A DNA stretch of 64,000 nucleotides from SIG622 sp045600125 (GCA_045600125.1 JAZRXH010000119.1:1-64000); one strand, 5' to 3'; shown: positions 16,869-25,191, numbered from the stretch's first letter. Notes: generated by a model not told the origin, from the letters alone. Numbers and translations: made by a program.

Positions 16869-17756
16869 TTACGTTTCCGTCCCTTCCGGAGCGCTGCTTC
16901 CGGAGCGGCGAAAATCCGCCGGGGTCTTTCCCACGTGGGCACGGAAGGATTTGACGAAATGAGGCACGTCGGTAAAGCCCACGGCAAAAGCCACCTCGGA
17001 TACCGACATATTACTGCAAAGAAGGAGGTTCTTGGCGGCGCTGATGCGGCAGTCCACGAGAAAGCCGTGGAGCGTCATGCCGGTCTCCTCCCGGAAAATG
17101 CGGTTCAGATGCACCGGATGGAAGTTGAATTCCTCCCCCAGTGCCTCGTAGCTCAGATCCTCTTCGTATTTCGTCTGGATGAACCTGATCAGCTCGGTGA
17201 CGAGGAAGGTGCTTCCGCTGCCGCTCTCCTCGGTGTTCTCGGCGGAAATGACCATCTTGACGATGACCGTTTTGAGAAGCGACGAAGCCAGCGCCTCCCG
17301 GGAGGGGCTTCTTGTGTTGAAGGCGTGGGTGATCTCCCAGAAGCTCTCCTCCAGACTCTGCCGGTTCTGCAGTACCATCGGAGAATTCAGGCACGGCGTC
17401 TTCGGGAAACCCACATCCGCCTCGAAGGGCGTCACGGTACAGCCGATGCCGAGAGGAACGGAGGATTTATAGGCAGCCCGGAAGTCCATTGTGAAATCGA
17501 AATTCAGCGGGATGTGCTTCACGTCCCCGCAGGGGCGCCACTTATAGACCGTGCCGGAGGGGATGTAGATCACCGTGCCCCGGTCGAAGGGGTATTCGGT
17601 GCCGGAGATACCTATCTTCCCGCAGCCCTTCACGATGTAAAAGATCCGCTGATCTCTGGCGCACAGGGCTTTGAATATGTACTTGTTGCTTTTTGTAAAG
17701 GTAAAGCAGCTCGTGCTTCGAAGATACGGGGTCACGTTTTCAAGGGTAAGCTCCAC
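16869..17756 (-). CDS. AraC family transcriptional regulator with N-terminal cupin sensor
   Basis: 295 residues from GTG 17756. This start is preferred over TTG 17780 because a run of six G lies just upstream of the GTG. The N-terminal cupin-type ligand domain contains RGTVIYIPSGTVYKWRP. The C-terminal ~100 residues carry two helix-turn-helix units: YEALGEEFNFHPVHLNRIF and VSEVAFAVGFTDVPHFVKSF, the latter matching the AraC signature. Such proteins usually bind a sugar and activate nearby genes. A perfect palindrome sits between the -35 and -10 of its own promoter, suggesting autoregulation. Likely target: the MATE gene downstream. Confidence 0.93.
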   Translation of the reverse strand: MELTLENVTPYLRSTSCFTFTKSNKYIFKALCARDQRIFYIVKGCGKIGISGTEYPFDRGTVIYIPSGTVYKWRPCGDVKHIPLNFDFTMDFRAAYKSSVPLGIGCTVTPFEADVGFPKTPCLNSPMVLQNRQSLEESFWEITHAFNTRSPSREALASSLLKTVIVKMVISAENTEESGSGSTFLVTELIRFIQTKYEEDLSYEALGEEFNFHPVHLNRIFREETGMTLHGFLVDCRISAAKNLLLCSNMSVSEVAFAVGFTDVPHFVKSFRAHVGKTPADFRRSGSSAPEGTET

Positions 17757-17809
17757 CGTGTTTTCCCCCCTTTTTTTCAAGTCGTTCCAAGTTAAGTATT
17801 ATACAGCAA

Positions 17810-17839
17810 ATTATAATCCCTGCATAGGGATTTTGTCAA
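17810..17839 (-). promoter_or_regulatory. araC-type gene promoter with operator palindrome in the spacer
   Basis: Minus strand TTGACA (17839-17834), 18-base spacer, TATAAT (17815-17810). The spacer is filled by AATCCCTGCATAGGGATT (17815-17832), with seven-base perfect arms. A protein bound there would block RNA polymerase. Confidence 0.8.
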
Positions 17840-17889
17840 TATATACTTGTGTTTTCCAAACATTTTTCCGTTATTCCCGGGAAATCTTC

Positions 17890-17925
17890 AAAAAAAGTGC
17901 GCCGTCCATTGCCATGGAGCACTTT
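17890..17925 (-). terminator. Rho-independent terminator downstream of the phosphoribosyltransferase gene
   Basis: Minus strand stem AAAGTGC...GCACTTT with an inner TCCAT/ATGGA helix, followed by a T run of seven. The remainder of the 17926-18092 gap holds nothing recognisable. Confidence 0.85.
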
Positions 17926-18092
17926 CTTTCCGGCATCGGCGCGGGGCGCTTCCGGAACGGATGGAAGAAACAGAACAAAGCAAATTCGCAGACAAAGAAA
18001 GACCGCCGGGGAATTGTCTCTCCGACGATCCTTTGTCTTTTTCACTTTTTGACCTTTGCCTCTTTCGGGGCTTTCCCGAAAAATCGCCTTTA

Positions 18093-18638
18093 TCAGTCGT
18101 GGAAGAAAAGCGGAAGCTCCTCGAGGAAGAGGATATCGTCCCGCTTTGCGGCGTCGCCCTCGGCGAGGATCGCCATTCTGCCGCAGATGCTGCCGCCTGC
18201 CTGCTCGACCAGCTTTTCAATGGCGGTAAGGGATTCGCCGGTGGAGATCACGTCGTCCACGATGAGGACCCGCTTTCCCTTCATGAGCTTTGCGTCCTCG
18301 CCGTCAAGATAGAGCGTCTGGGTGTGCTGGGTGGTGATGGAATTCACCGTCACCGAAAGGGGATCTACCATGTAGACCTTGAGTCCCTTGCGGGCGATGA
18401 TGTGGCGCTTGTCGCCGTGCTGGCGCGCCATTTCGTGGATGAGCGGGATGCCCTTTGCCTCGGCGGTCACAAGGTAATCGTATTCGGGAGCGATCTTCAG
18501 AAGCTCTCTTGCGCACGCTTCGGTGAGCTCTACGTCGCCGAGGATGACGAAGCCCGCAATATCGAGCCTGTCGCTGACGGCACAGATGGGAAGCTGTCTT
18601 TCAAGACCCGCCACCTTCAGTGTATAATAGTTCGGCAT
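18093..18638 (-). CDS. Type I phosphoribosyltransferase, probably adenine phosphoribosyltransferase-like
   Basis: 181 residues. The ATG at 18638 is taken as the start because the residues before it do not match the family and AAGGA lies upstream. The PRPP-binding motif VLIVDDVISTG is intact, and YLVTAEAKGIPLIHEMARQ and the KRHIIARKGLK flap region resemble adenine phosphoribosyltransferase. The family salvages purine bases with PRPP. Some proteins of this type act on other bases, so specificity is not certain. It follows a HIT gene after 48 bases on the same strand. Confidence 0.85.
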   Translation of the reverse strand: MPNYYTLKVAGLERQLPICAVSDRLDIAGFVILGDVELTEACARELLKIAPEYDYLVTAEAKGIPLIHEMARQHGDKRHIIARKGLKVYMVDPLSVTVNSITTQHTQTLYLDGEDAKLMKGKRVLIVDDVISTGESLTAIEKLVEQAGGSICGRMAILAEGDAAKRDDILFLEELPLFFHD

Positions 18639-18686
18639 ATCTTTTTCAGTCCTTTCAGAAGTTTTGACAAGGCAAGGCAAGCCCTG

Positions 18687-19025
18687 TTACGCCATTTTTT
18701 CGGGGAGCTTCGTCCCGCCGAGAATGTGGAAGTGCAGATGCTTTACCGACTGACAGCCGTCCTCGCCGCAGTTGGTGATGACACGGTAGCCGTTCGTAAG
18801 ACCTGCCGCCTTGGCGATCTCGGGGATCTTCTCGAAAATGTGCTTCACGTAGTCGGAATTGTCGGCGCTGACGAAATCACAGCTCTCGATGTGGAGCTTG
18901 GGGATCACCAGCACGTGTACCGGCGCCATGGGATTTATGTCCTTGAAGGCGAGGATCTTATCGTCCTCGTATACCTTTGTCGAAGGGATGTCGCCCTTCG
19001 CGATCATGCAGAAAATGCAGTCCAT
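18687..19025 (-). CDS. HIT family nucleotide hydrolase (HinT-like)
   Basis: 112 residues with the HIT motif HLHFHI near the C-terminus (KHLHFHILGG) and the N-terminal CIFCMIAKGDIP typical of HinT. HinT proteins hydrolyse adenosine phosphoramidates and related nucleotides. GGAGG precedes the ATG. It is the first gene of an operon with the phosphoribosyltransferase, giving a small purine nucleotide housekeeping pair. Confidence 0.94.
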   Translation of the reverse strand: MDCIFCMIAKGDIPSTKVYEDDKILAFKDINPMAPVHVLVIPKLHIESCDFVSADNSDYVKHIFEKIPEIAKAAGLTNGYRVITNCGEDGCQSVKHLHFHILGGTKLPEKMA

Positions 19026-19096
19026 TGATTTGTCCTCCGTCTTGTTTCTTTCGGCTTCGGAAACCGTGTTTCCGCTGAGCCCTTTTTTATGCGTCT

Positions 19097-19125
19097 ATTT
19101 TATCACGGACTTTCGGAATTGTCAA
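19097..19125 (-). promoter_or_regulatory. SigA promoter for the HIT gene
   Basis: Minus strand TTGACA (19125-19120), 17-base spacer, TAAAAT (19102-19097). Confidence 0.87.
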
Positions 19126-19134
19126 GTTCCCCCG

Positions 19135-19170
19135 GAAAAAACGGGAGAGGCCGAAAACGGCTTCCCCCGA
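19135..19170 (-). terminator. Rho-independent terminator of the soj-like gene
   Basis: Minus strand CGGGGGAAGCCG pairs with CGGCCTCTCCCG around TTTT, followed by six T. It separates soj from the HIT promoter. Confidence 0.85.
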
Positions 19171-19193
19171 CTTTTCTTTTTTTCTTTTTTTTC

Positions 19194-19964
19194 TTATTTC
19201 TTTATGAGTTCCTTTGCGATCTCAAGATACGCCGTTGCACCCTTGGAGTACTTTTCGTAGTACAGCGCCGGCATTCCGTAGGAGGGAGCCTCCGAGAGCT
19301 TGACGTTTCTCGGCACCGGCACCTTGAAGAGCTTCCCGGGGAAGTGCTTCTTGATCTCCTCCAGCACCTGCAAAGAAAGATTCAGTCTGCCGTCGAACAT
19401 GGTGATGATCACGCCGATGAGCTCCAGCTCGGGGTTATAAAGGCGCTTCACCTGCCCGATGGTCATGGTGAGCTGGGTAAGCCCCTCGAGGGCGTAGTAT
19501 TCGCACTGCATGGGGACGATGACGCCGTCGGCGGCGCACAGCGAGTTGATGGTCAGAAGCCCCAGCGACGGCGGGCAGTCGATGAATATGTAGTCGTACA
19601 GACTGCGCAGAGGCGTCAGCGCCGTTCTCAGCTTATATTCCCTCTCCGGCACGTCCACCAGCTCCAGCTCCGCACCCGCAAGGGCGATGTTGGAGGGCAG
19701 AATATCCAGATTTTTGAATTCGGTCTTCTTGATGATCTTCTCGGGCTCGGTCAGATTGATGAGAGCGTCGTACACCGAAAGGCTGTTCCTTTTGGAAACG
19801 CCCACGCCGCTGGTTGTGTTGCCCTGAGGATCCAGATCCACCAGAAGCACCTTCTTCCCGAGAGCCCCCACGCTCGCCGCAAGGTTCACGGCGGAGGTGG
19901 TTTTGCCTACGCCGCCCTTCTGATTGGCGAAGGCGAGAATTTTACAGTATCCGGTTTTATTCAA
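19194..19964 (-). CDS. soj: ParA/Soj family ATPase
   Basis: 256 residues from TTG 19964, chosen because AAAGGAAG sits about seven bases upstream. Deviant Walker A FANQKGGVGKTTSAVN, Walker A' LLVDLDPQGN and Walker B FIDCPPSLGLLT are intact, as in chromosomal Soj/ParA. ParA ATPases form DNA-bound dimers that position ParB-parS complexes; in B. subtilis Soj also regulates DnaA. A parB/spo0J gene, normally adjacent, is missing here: a terminator follows downstream and non-coding sequence lies upstream. Chromosomal rather than MinD type, because it lacks the MinD amphipathic C-terminal helix. Confidence 0.9.
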   Translation of the reverse strand: MNKTGYCKILAFANQKGGVGKTTSAVNLAASVGALGKKVLLVDLDPQGNTTSGVGVSKRNSLSVYDALINLTEPEKIIKKTEFKNLDILPSNIALAGAELELVDVPEREYKLRTALTPLRSLYDYIFIDCPPSLGLLTINSLCAADGVIVPMQCEYYALEGLTQLTMTIGQVKRLYNPELELIGVIITMFDGRLNLSLQVLEEIKKHFPGKLFKVPVPRNVKLSEAPSYGMPALYYEKYSKGATAYLEIAKELIKK

Positions 19965-20369
19965 AACGTTTCTTCCTTTCAAAAGTCAAAAGGTCCCGCC
20001 GATAAAGGCGGCAAAAAGGCGGCGGTACGGCAAAAGTGCGTGCCTGCCATCCCGGGTGAGCCGTATGCGGAAACAGATGACGGTATATCGCAGCTTGCAA
20101 ATGACAAAGGATCGGAAAGCCGGTTCATAGGACCCGGAAAGACATCGCACCCTCTTTTCGGGAAGTACGATTCTGCTTTTTTGCCCTCTCTTCTCCCTTT
20201 CGGGTCCGGAAGGCAGAGAAAAACGGCGATATCCCCGGTATTTTCGGCAAAAATGCGGTGAAAAAAATACGTCAGTCCGAAAAAAATAAGGACTGCCATA
20301 AAACGATCCGTAAAAATGGCGGGCAAAGCCGTAACGGCTTTTCTCCGGACAGAGAACCCCGCAAACGGT

Positions 20370-20398
20370 ATTGTATCACAGTTTTGCCGTTTTGTCAA
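20370..20398 (-). promoter_or_regulatory. SigA promoter upstream of soj, with a ~400-base leader
   Basis: Minus strand TTGACA (20398-20393), 17-base spacer, TACAAT (20375-20370). The leader from about 20363 to 19965 contains no reading frame I trust, and no known riboswitch was recognised in it. The stretch 20399-20648 on the spoIIP side holds no recognisable gene. Confidence 0.8.
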
Positions 20399-20648
20399 TT
20401 CAGAACCGCTTTCTTCTCCGAAGGGCTTTTGACGCATGGAATTGTGGTCATCGGCGCTTTCTTTCGCCATTTTTGTCTACATTTTGTGGTTCGGCGGCAA
20501 ATTTTGTTTTTCGGCGGGAAATGTAACAAAAAAATTCTACATTTTGACTAAAAATCGGAAGGCGCCGCTTTTTCTGCCCTTTTCACCTTGCAAGAAAGGG
20601 ACGGAAAAAGGAACTCCCCTTCCCGTAAAGCTTCTCAAAACGGGAAAA

Positions 20649-20677
20649 GCATAAAGGAAAAAGACGGCACATATACT
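20649..20677 (+). promoter_or_regulatory. Candidate sigma-E (sporulation) promoter for spoIIP
   Basis: CATATACT at 20670-20677 fits the sigma-E -10 consensus CATAYAHT exactly. GCATAAA at 20649-20655, 14 bases upstream, partly matches the -35 (KMATATT-like). No SigA promoter was seen in front of this gene. spoIIP is mother-cell (sigma-E) controlled in B. subtilis. Confidence 0.55.
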
Positions 20678-20758
20678 GTCACGGCGGCTCGGCGTTTCGG
20701 GATCGTGCGCCGCACGCAGCCCTGAAAAAGAATGCAGGAAAGGAAAAGGAAAAGTGAG

Positions 20759-22540
20759 ATGACCATGGCATACACAAAATTCACCTCTCTGAAAACTCCG
20801 TCCTATATGGGGAAAAGCGCCTATGCCGGCAAGGCGGGGCAAGAAGAGAAGAACCAACAATTTCTTCCCGCGCGGGAAAGAACACAGAGCCCCCTTCGCA
20901 GCAAAGAAGCCCGCTTCTCCCCGCTCTCGTCCCCGGCGGGCACCGCTTTGAAAAATCCGGCGGCAAGGCAGACAAGCGCCGCTTCGGGCACAGCCTCGGT
21001 AAAATCCGGGGCAAAACAGAATGCCGGCACGGTTTTCGGCAAGGCGGCAATGAAAACGGGGACGGCTTTTGACAAGCAGCCGGCAGAACAGACCGGCACG
21101 GTTTTCGGCAAGGCAACGGTCGAACAGACCGGCACGTCGGCGGCAAAAAAGACGGGGTATGCCTCCGGCAGGTCGGCGGGAAGACCGGAGGGGACGGCTT
21201 CGGGCGCTTCTTCGGGTATTTCTTCGCAGGAGAAGAGCCGGCAAGGTATGGAGAAGGTCGCCGGACAAGGTTCGGAAAAGCCCCGTTTCTCGGCATCGAA
21301 GGTCTGCGTCTTTTCCCTTCTCACGCTGGCGGTCTTTACCTCGGCGGTGTATTCCTCCGGGCTCTGTGCCCCCGAGCATTTTACAAGGGCGTTCCTCGCC
21401 TACTGTGAGAAAGCCGGGCAGGCGGAGACACGGCTTCGGGCAAAGGCAAAAGGCATCGGAAGCGCCGAGGCAGACGCTTTCGGCGAAAGTCTGTACGTGC
21501 AGGGGCTCGGCAATGCGGGCACGGAAGGCACTTCCGGCTCTGCCGCACGGGATGCCGATTTTGCAGGCTCGGGAAAAGGCTTTGAAAGCGGCGGGAGCTA
21601 TGCGGGCTCGCTTCTTACGGGAAGCGGCGCTTCGGGAGCGGCAAAGACAGGGACACCCGGAAGCGGCATGACGACGGTCCTTGCGGCTTCGGCGTACACG
21701 GACGGCGCAGGCGATCCTTCCGCTGTCTTTCCCGCATACACAAGCGAGGCGGACGCCGTGTTCTCTTCCGATTCCCCGCCGCCTGCCTATGACGAAGGCG
21801 ATATCGTCTGCCGGGACCTTTCCCGGGGCGGTGACGGGATCTATCTTCTCAACGAAACGGGGAGGGACATTGACGTGGAGGCGCTTTCGGCGTCGCCTCT
21901 TCCGGAAGCTCTGCGGCTTTACGGCACCGAAGAGCCGGAGGTACTGATCCTCCACACCCACGGCACCGAGAGCTACATCGACACCGGCAGCAGGAGCACC
22001 GACACCGAAAAGAACGTGGTACGGGTGGGGGATGAGCTGGCAAAAGTCCTTGAGGCGTACGGGATCTCGGTTCTCCATTCGAGGACGATGCACGACGAAT
22101 ACTCCTACATCACCGCCTACAAGAGCTCCAAGACCGAGGCGCAGAAGCTCCTTGCCTCCTACCCTTCGGTAAAATACGTCATTGACCTGCACCGGGACGC
22201 TCTGCCGAAGGACGGCGGGGCACGCATCAAGTGTGTAAGCGATATACACGGAACGGCGGCGGCGCAGATGATGCTGGTCATCGGCTCGGATGCGGGGGGC
22301 GGGAACCATCCGAACTACACGGAAAACCTTGCGGCGGCGTCACGCCTTCAGGCGGAGATGAACCGGGAATTCCCCACCCTCATGCGCCCCATCAACCTGC
22401 GGAGCGCCGTCTTCAATCAGGACATCTGCCGCGGGGCGATGATCCTCGAGGTGGGCTGCAGCGACAACACGCTGGAGGAGGCGCTCTGTGCCGTGCGGTG
22501 CTTTGCAAAGGCGTTCGTGCGGACAGGGCAGGGCGCATAA
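20759..22540 (+). CDS. spoIIP: Stage II sporulation protein P (SpoIIP) with long low-complexity N-terminal extension
   Basis: 593 residues from ATG 20759 (AGGAAAAG upstream; ATG 20765 is also possible). The C-terminal ~230 residues are SpoIIP: LILHTHGTESY, YVIDLHRDA, MMLVIGSDAGGGNHPNYTENL (split: MMLVIGSDAGG, HPNYTENL), FNQDICRGAMILEVG and NTLEEAL, with the conserved His and Glu residues. SpoIIP is an amidase/endopeptidase that works with SpoIID during engulfment. A single membrane helix lies near residues 181-201. The ~180 residues before it are Ala/Gly/Lys/Thr-rich with imperfect repeats of TGTVFGKA, far longer than the short cytoplasmic tail of typical SpoIIP. A second low-complexity Gly/Ser/Ala region follows the helix. 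Confidence 0.9.
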   Translation: MTMAYTKFTSLKTPSYMGKSAYAGKAGQEEKNQQFLPARERTQSPLRSKEARFSPLSSPAGTALKNPAARQTSAASGTASVKSGAKQNAGTVFGKAAMKTGTAFDKQPAEQTGTVFGKATVEQTGTSAAKKTGYASGRSAGRPEGTASGASSGISSQEKSRQGMEKVAGQGSEKPRFSASKVCVFSLLTLAVFTSAVYSSGLCAPEHFTRAFLAYCEKAGQAETRLRAKAKGIGSAEADAFGESLYVQGLGNAGTEGTSGSAARDADFAGSGKGFESGGSYAGSLLTGSGASGAAKTGTPGSGMTTVLAASAYTDGAGDPSAVFPAYTSEADAVFSSDSPPPAYDEGDIVCRDLSRGGDGIYLLNETGRDIDVEALSASPLPEALRLYGTEEPEVLILHTHGTESYIDTGSRSTDTEKNVVRVGDELAKVLEAYGISVLHSRTMHDEYSYITAYKSSKTEAQKLLASYPSVKYVIDLHRDALPKDGGARIKCVSDIHGTAAAQMMLVIGSDAGGGNHPNYTENLAAASRLQAEMNREFPTLMRPINLRSAVFNQDICRGAMILEVGCSDNTLEEALCAVRCFAKAFVRTGQGA

Positions 22541-22565
22541 CAGGTCGCCGTTCTCTTTTCCCCTC

Positions 22566-22594
22566 TTGAATTTTCCGTTAAAGTGTGGTATGAT
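22566..22594 (+). promoter_or_regulatory. SigA promoter for the PHP gene
   Basis: TTGAAT at 22566-22571, 17-base spacer, TATGAT at 22589-22594. Confidence 0.8.
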
Positions 22595-22672
22595 AGTCCC
22601 ATACGGGAGGAACGTCCGCAAAAGGCGAAGGCTTCCCGGAAAACCATACAAAAAAGAGAGGGACAGACGATC

Positions 22673-23470
22673 ATGCTTCTTCACGATATACACGTACACA
22701 CCCATCTTTCAAGCTGTGCAAAGCCGACGGCGATCGCCGACGAATACATTCGCAGGGCAAGTGCCATGGGGCTTCACACTCTCGGCTTTGCCGATCATTT
22801 CTGGGATGAAAAGGTGACGGAATACCCGGCGTCCGACTGGTACCGTCCGCAGAATTTCGATCATATCCGTCAAATTCTCGGGGAGGTCACCGAAAAGCCG
22901 GAAAACCTTCGCATTCTGTACGGCTGTGAGACCGAGTTCTGCCGCGGGCAGTTCCTCGGCATCACCGAGGAGCGGGCGAAGGCGCTTGACTTCATTCTCG
23001 TTCCCCATTCCCACACGCACATGCACGGCTTTACGATAGACGCCGAGGCAGCCCTCGATCCGAAAGCCCACGCCGCTTATCTTGTGGAGAGCTTCAAGGC
23101 GGTATGCCGTCATCCTCTGGCAAAATACATCACCTCCATTGCGCACCCGTTCCATCCCGTGGCGGTAAAGCCGGATTTCGAGACGGCAGTCATCGAGAAC
23201 ATCAGCGACAACGATTTCGGCGAGTGCTTCACTCTGGCAGGAGAAAAGAACATCGGCATCGAGCTGAACGCCTCTCACGTTTCAAGACCGAATATTGACA
23301 GGACCTCGAGGATCTTCAAGTGTGCCAAGGATGCCGGATGCCGGTTCTCCTTCGGCTCGGACGCTCACGACACGGTTTACTACGTGCCGGAGATGCAGAA
23401 GGTACTCACCGACTTTTCGTCGTCCCTCGGTCTTACCGACGACGATCTTATCGACCTCATGCGCCGATAA
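22673..23470 (+). CDS. PHP domain phosphoesterase (histidinol-phosphatase-like)
   Basis: 265 residues. ATG 22673 is preferred because the promoter lies at 22566-22594 and the PHP motif starts immediately (MLLHDIHVHTHLS). Metal-ligand motifs are visible in order: HVHTH, GFADHF, GCETEF, VPHSHTHMHG, IAHPF and FGSDAHD. This matches the polymerase-and-histidinol-phosphatase superfamily of trinuclear metal phosphoesterases. Histidinol phosphatase (HisK) is possible, but there is no his operon here and many PHP proteins have other substrates. The rsmA gene follows after 51 bases. Confidence 0.85.
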   Translation: MLLHDIHVHTHLSSCAKPTAIADEYIRRASAMGLHTLGFADHFWDEKVTEYPASDWYRPQNFDHIRQILGEVTEKPENLRILYGCETEFCRGQFLGITEERAKALDFILVPHSHTHMHGFTIDAEAALDPKAHAAYLVESFKAVCRHPLAKYITSIAHPFHPVAVKPDFETAVIENISDNDFGECFTLAGEKNIGIELNASHVSRPNIDRTSRIFKCAKDAGCRFSFGSDAHDTVYYVPEMQKVLTDFSSSLGLTDDDLIDLMRR

Positions 23471-23521
23471 AGCACGGCAAAAGCCATCGGCTGCATTATC
23501 ACCCGGAAAGGAAAAACAAAG

Positions 23522-24406
23522 ATGGGAGACAAGGCTCTTCTTGACAGGCATAATTTCAAATTCAAAAAGCAATACGGGCAGAACTTTCTGACCGACCGCA
23601 AAATTCCCGCAAGGATCGCAGAGAACTGCACGGCTCTTCCGGTACCGGAAGCGGAGGACGGCAGGCGGTGTGACGAGGTGATCCTGGAGATCGGGCCCGG
23701 GGCGGGCATTCTGACGAAGGAGCTTGCTCTTCGCTATCGCCGTGTGGCGGCGGTGGAGATCGACCCGAACCTGATCCCGATCCTCTCGGAGGCGCTGGCG
23801 GACTTTCCCAACACGTCGGTACTGAACGAGGACATCATGGCGGTGGATCTGCCGGCGTTCGTGGCGGAGATCACCGAAAACGGAAAGTATCCCGTGTCGG
23901 TCTGTGCGAATCTCCCCTACTACATCACGACGCCGATCCTCATGAAGCTGCTCGAAACACGCTGCGGCTTCGGGTTCATCACGGTGATGGTACAGAAGGA
24001 GGTCGCCCGCCGTCTCTGCGCCGCTCCGGGAAGTCCGGACTACGGTTCCATCAGCGCCGAGATCGGTCTTTACGGTCAAGCCGCAAAGCTGTTCGACGTG
24101 CCCTCCGGGTGCTTCAACCCGAGGCCGAAGGTGGACTCCGCCGTAGTCAAAATTTCCCTCGACAAGTCGGAAAAGTACCCGATAGATCTTGCCGACAAGA
24201 CGAGCGCTCTGATCCGTGCCGCCTTCGGACAGCGCCGTAAAACATTGGTAAACTCCCTCTCCGTCCTCGGCGGCCGCCTCGTGTCGCAGGATAAAGCCGA
24301 GCTTGGGCGCATCATAGCAAATACCCTCGGCGTCCCCGAAGACGTGCGGGGCGAAAAGCTCAGCACGGCGCAGTTCGCCGCCCTTGCACCTATCCTCATC
24401 AAATAA
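23522..24406 (+). CDS. rsmA: 16S rRNA dimethyladenosine transferase RsmA (KsgA)
   Basis: 294 residues. It carries the SAM-binding motif EIGPGAGILTKEL, the N6-adenine motif NLPYYITTPI and the N-terminal KKQYGQNFLTD typical of KsgA. It dimethylates two adjacent adenines near the 3' end of 16S rRNA during small-subunit assembly. The C-terminal domain (about 215-294) is the usual helical domain with AAFGQRRKTLVNSL. AAAGGA precedes the ATG. Likely transcribed with the PHP gene. The array of 41-base repeats begins within a few bases of its stop codon. Confidence 0.97.
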   Translation: MGDKALLDRHNFKFKKQYGQNFLTDRKIPARIAENCTALPVPEAEDGRRCDEVILEIGPGAGILTKELALRYRRVAAVEIDPNLIPILSEALADFPNTSVLNEDIMAVDLPAFVAEITENGKYPVSVCANLPYYITTPILMKLLETRCGFGFITVMVQKEVARRLCAAPGSPDYGSISAEIGLYGQAAKLFDVPSGCFNPRPKVDSAVVKISLDKSEKYPIDLADKTSALIRAAFGQRRKTLVNSLSVLGGRLVSQDKAELGRIIANTLGVPEDVRGEKLSTAQFAALAPILIK

Positions 24407-24410
24407 TATG

Positions 24411-24615
24411 CGGGGCTGCTCGCCCCGTACCCTCGCCGCCTTACGATAGCGCGGGGCTGCTCGCCCCGTACCCTCGCCGCCTTATGATAGCGCGGGGCTG
24501 CTCGCCCCACACCCTCGCCGCATTACGATAGCGCGGGGCTGCTCGCCCCACACCCTCGCCGCATTACGATAGCGTGGGGCTGCTCGCCCCACACCCTCGC
24601 CGCCTTTTGAAAAAG
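24411..24615. repeat. Five tandem 41-base repeats, each with a GC hairpin
   Basis: Units start at 24411, 24452, 24493, 24534 and 24575, exactly 41 bases apart. Each begins with the hairpin GGGGCTGCTCGCCCC, continues with a CCCTCGCCGC segment and ends with TTACGATAGCG or a near variant. The last unit runs directly into the CGCCGCCTTTTGAAAAAGG module of the mosaic repeat family, so this is a local amplification of that family's first module. Confidence 0.93.
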
Positions 24616-25040
24616 GCGGGCGAAAACTTTTACTCAGTGGCAGCCCGTACGGACTGCCACGGTTCTTTTTTTGAGATAAAAGGATAAGTGCCTACTGTCC
24701 GCCGGGGGCAAGCGCCGCCCCCGGCGGATGTTTATTTTCGTTTTCTGATTAGTGGGTGGCTGTCTACTGTCTATTGCGGCAAGAAAGCAGTGCCGCAACA
24801 GAGGTTCTTTTGCGGTTTTAGAGAAAACTCCGGGTTTTGCCGCTTAGGATGATAACGGCAAAAACAAATCTCCGCTGAGGTCGTATCTTGATCTCAGCGG
24901 ACAGTGGGAACTGATTATTGTTACAAACCCCATGAGTTTGACCGCTCAGGATCATGGCGGTCAAACGGGATGATACTCGGGCATCGGTGCTTTCGGTTTT
25001 ATCGGAGGTAAAGTCCCGAAGTGGCGGCGGGGTCTCCCCG
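24616..25040. repeat. Mosaic intergenic hairpin repeat, copy 5
   Basis: Contains the stem GTGGCAGCCCG...GGACTGCCAC, the line GTGCCTACTGTC, a hairpin CCGCCGGGGGC...GCCCCCGGCGG, two GTCTACTGTC-like remnants, the hairpin CCGCTGAGGTC...GATCTCAGCGG near 24875, and GTTTGACCGC...GCGGTCAAAC near 24936. It fills the gap between rsmA and tRNA-Leu. No coding gene is supported. Confidence 0.85.
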
Positions 25041-25043
25041 CAA

Positions 25044-25076
25044 AAGAAAAAACGGCTTGCAATGCAAACCGTTTTC
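25044..25076 (-). terminator. Terminator of the tRNA-Leu transcript
   Basis: Minus strand AAAACGGTTTGCA pairs with TGCAAGCCGTTTT, followed by a T-rich tract, immediately after the encoded CCA. Confidence 0.88.
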
Positions 25077-25161
25077 TGGTGCGGATGATGGGACTTGAAC
25101 CCATATGATATACATCACACGCCCCTCAAACGTGCGCGTCTGCCAGTTCCGCCACATCCGC
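25077..25161 (-). tRNA. tRNA-Leu (anticodon GAG)
   Basis: Acceptor stem GCGGATG/CATCCGC, discriminator A and an encoded CCA (25079-25077). The D-arm contains TGGCGGAACTGGCAGACGC, typical of tRNA-Leu. The anticodon loop TTGAGGG gives GAG. A long variable arm (TGATGTATATCATA) confirms class II, and the T-loop is GGTTCAAGTCC. Confidence 0.95.
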
Positions 25162-25191
25162 ATGTCCTTGGTTTCCCAACGGAACGACGTT

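Noticed and set aside
19979..20470. 163-codon minus-strand frame upstream of soj
   Set aside because: It starts before the promoter it would need, has no ribosome binding site and low-complexity composition; treated as leader sequence.
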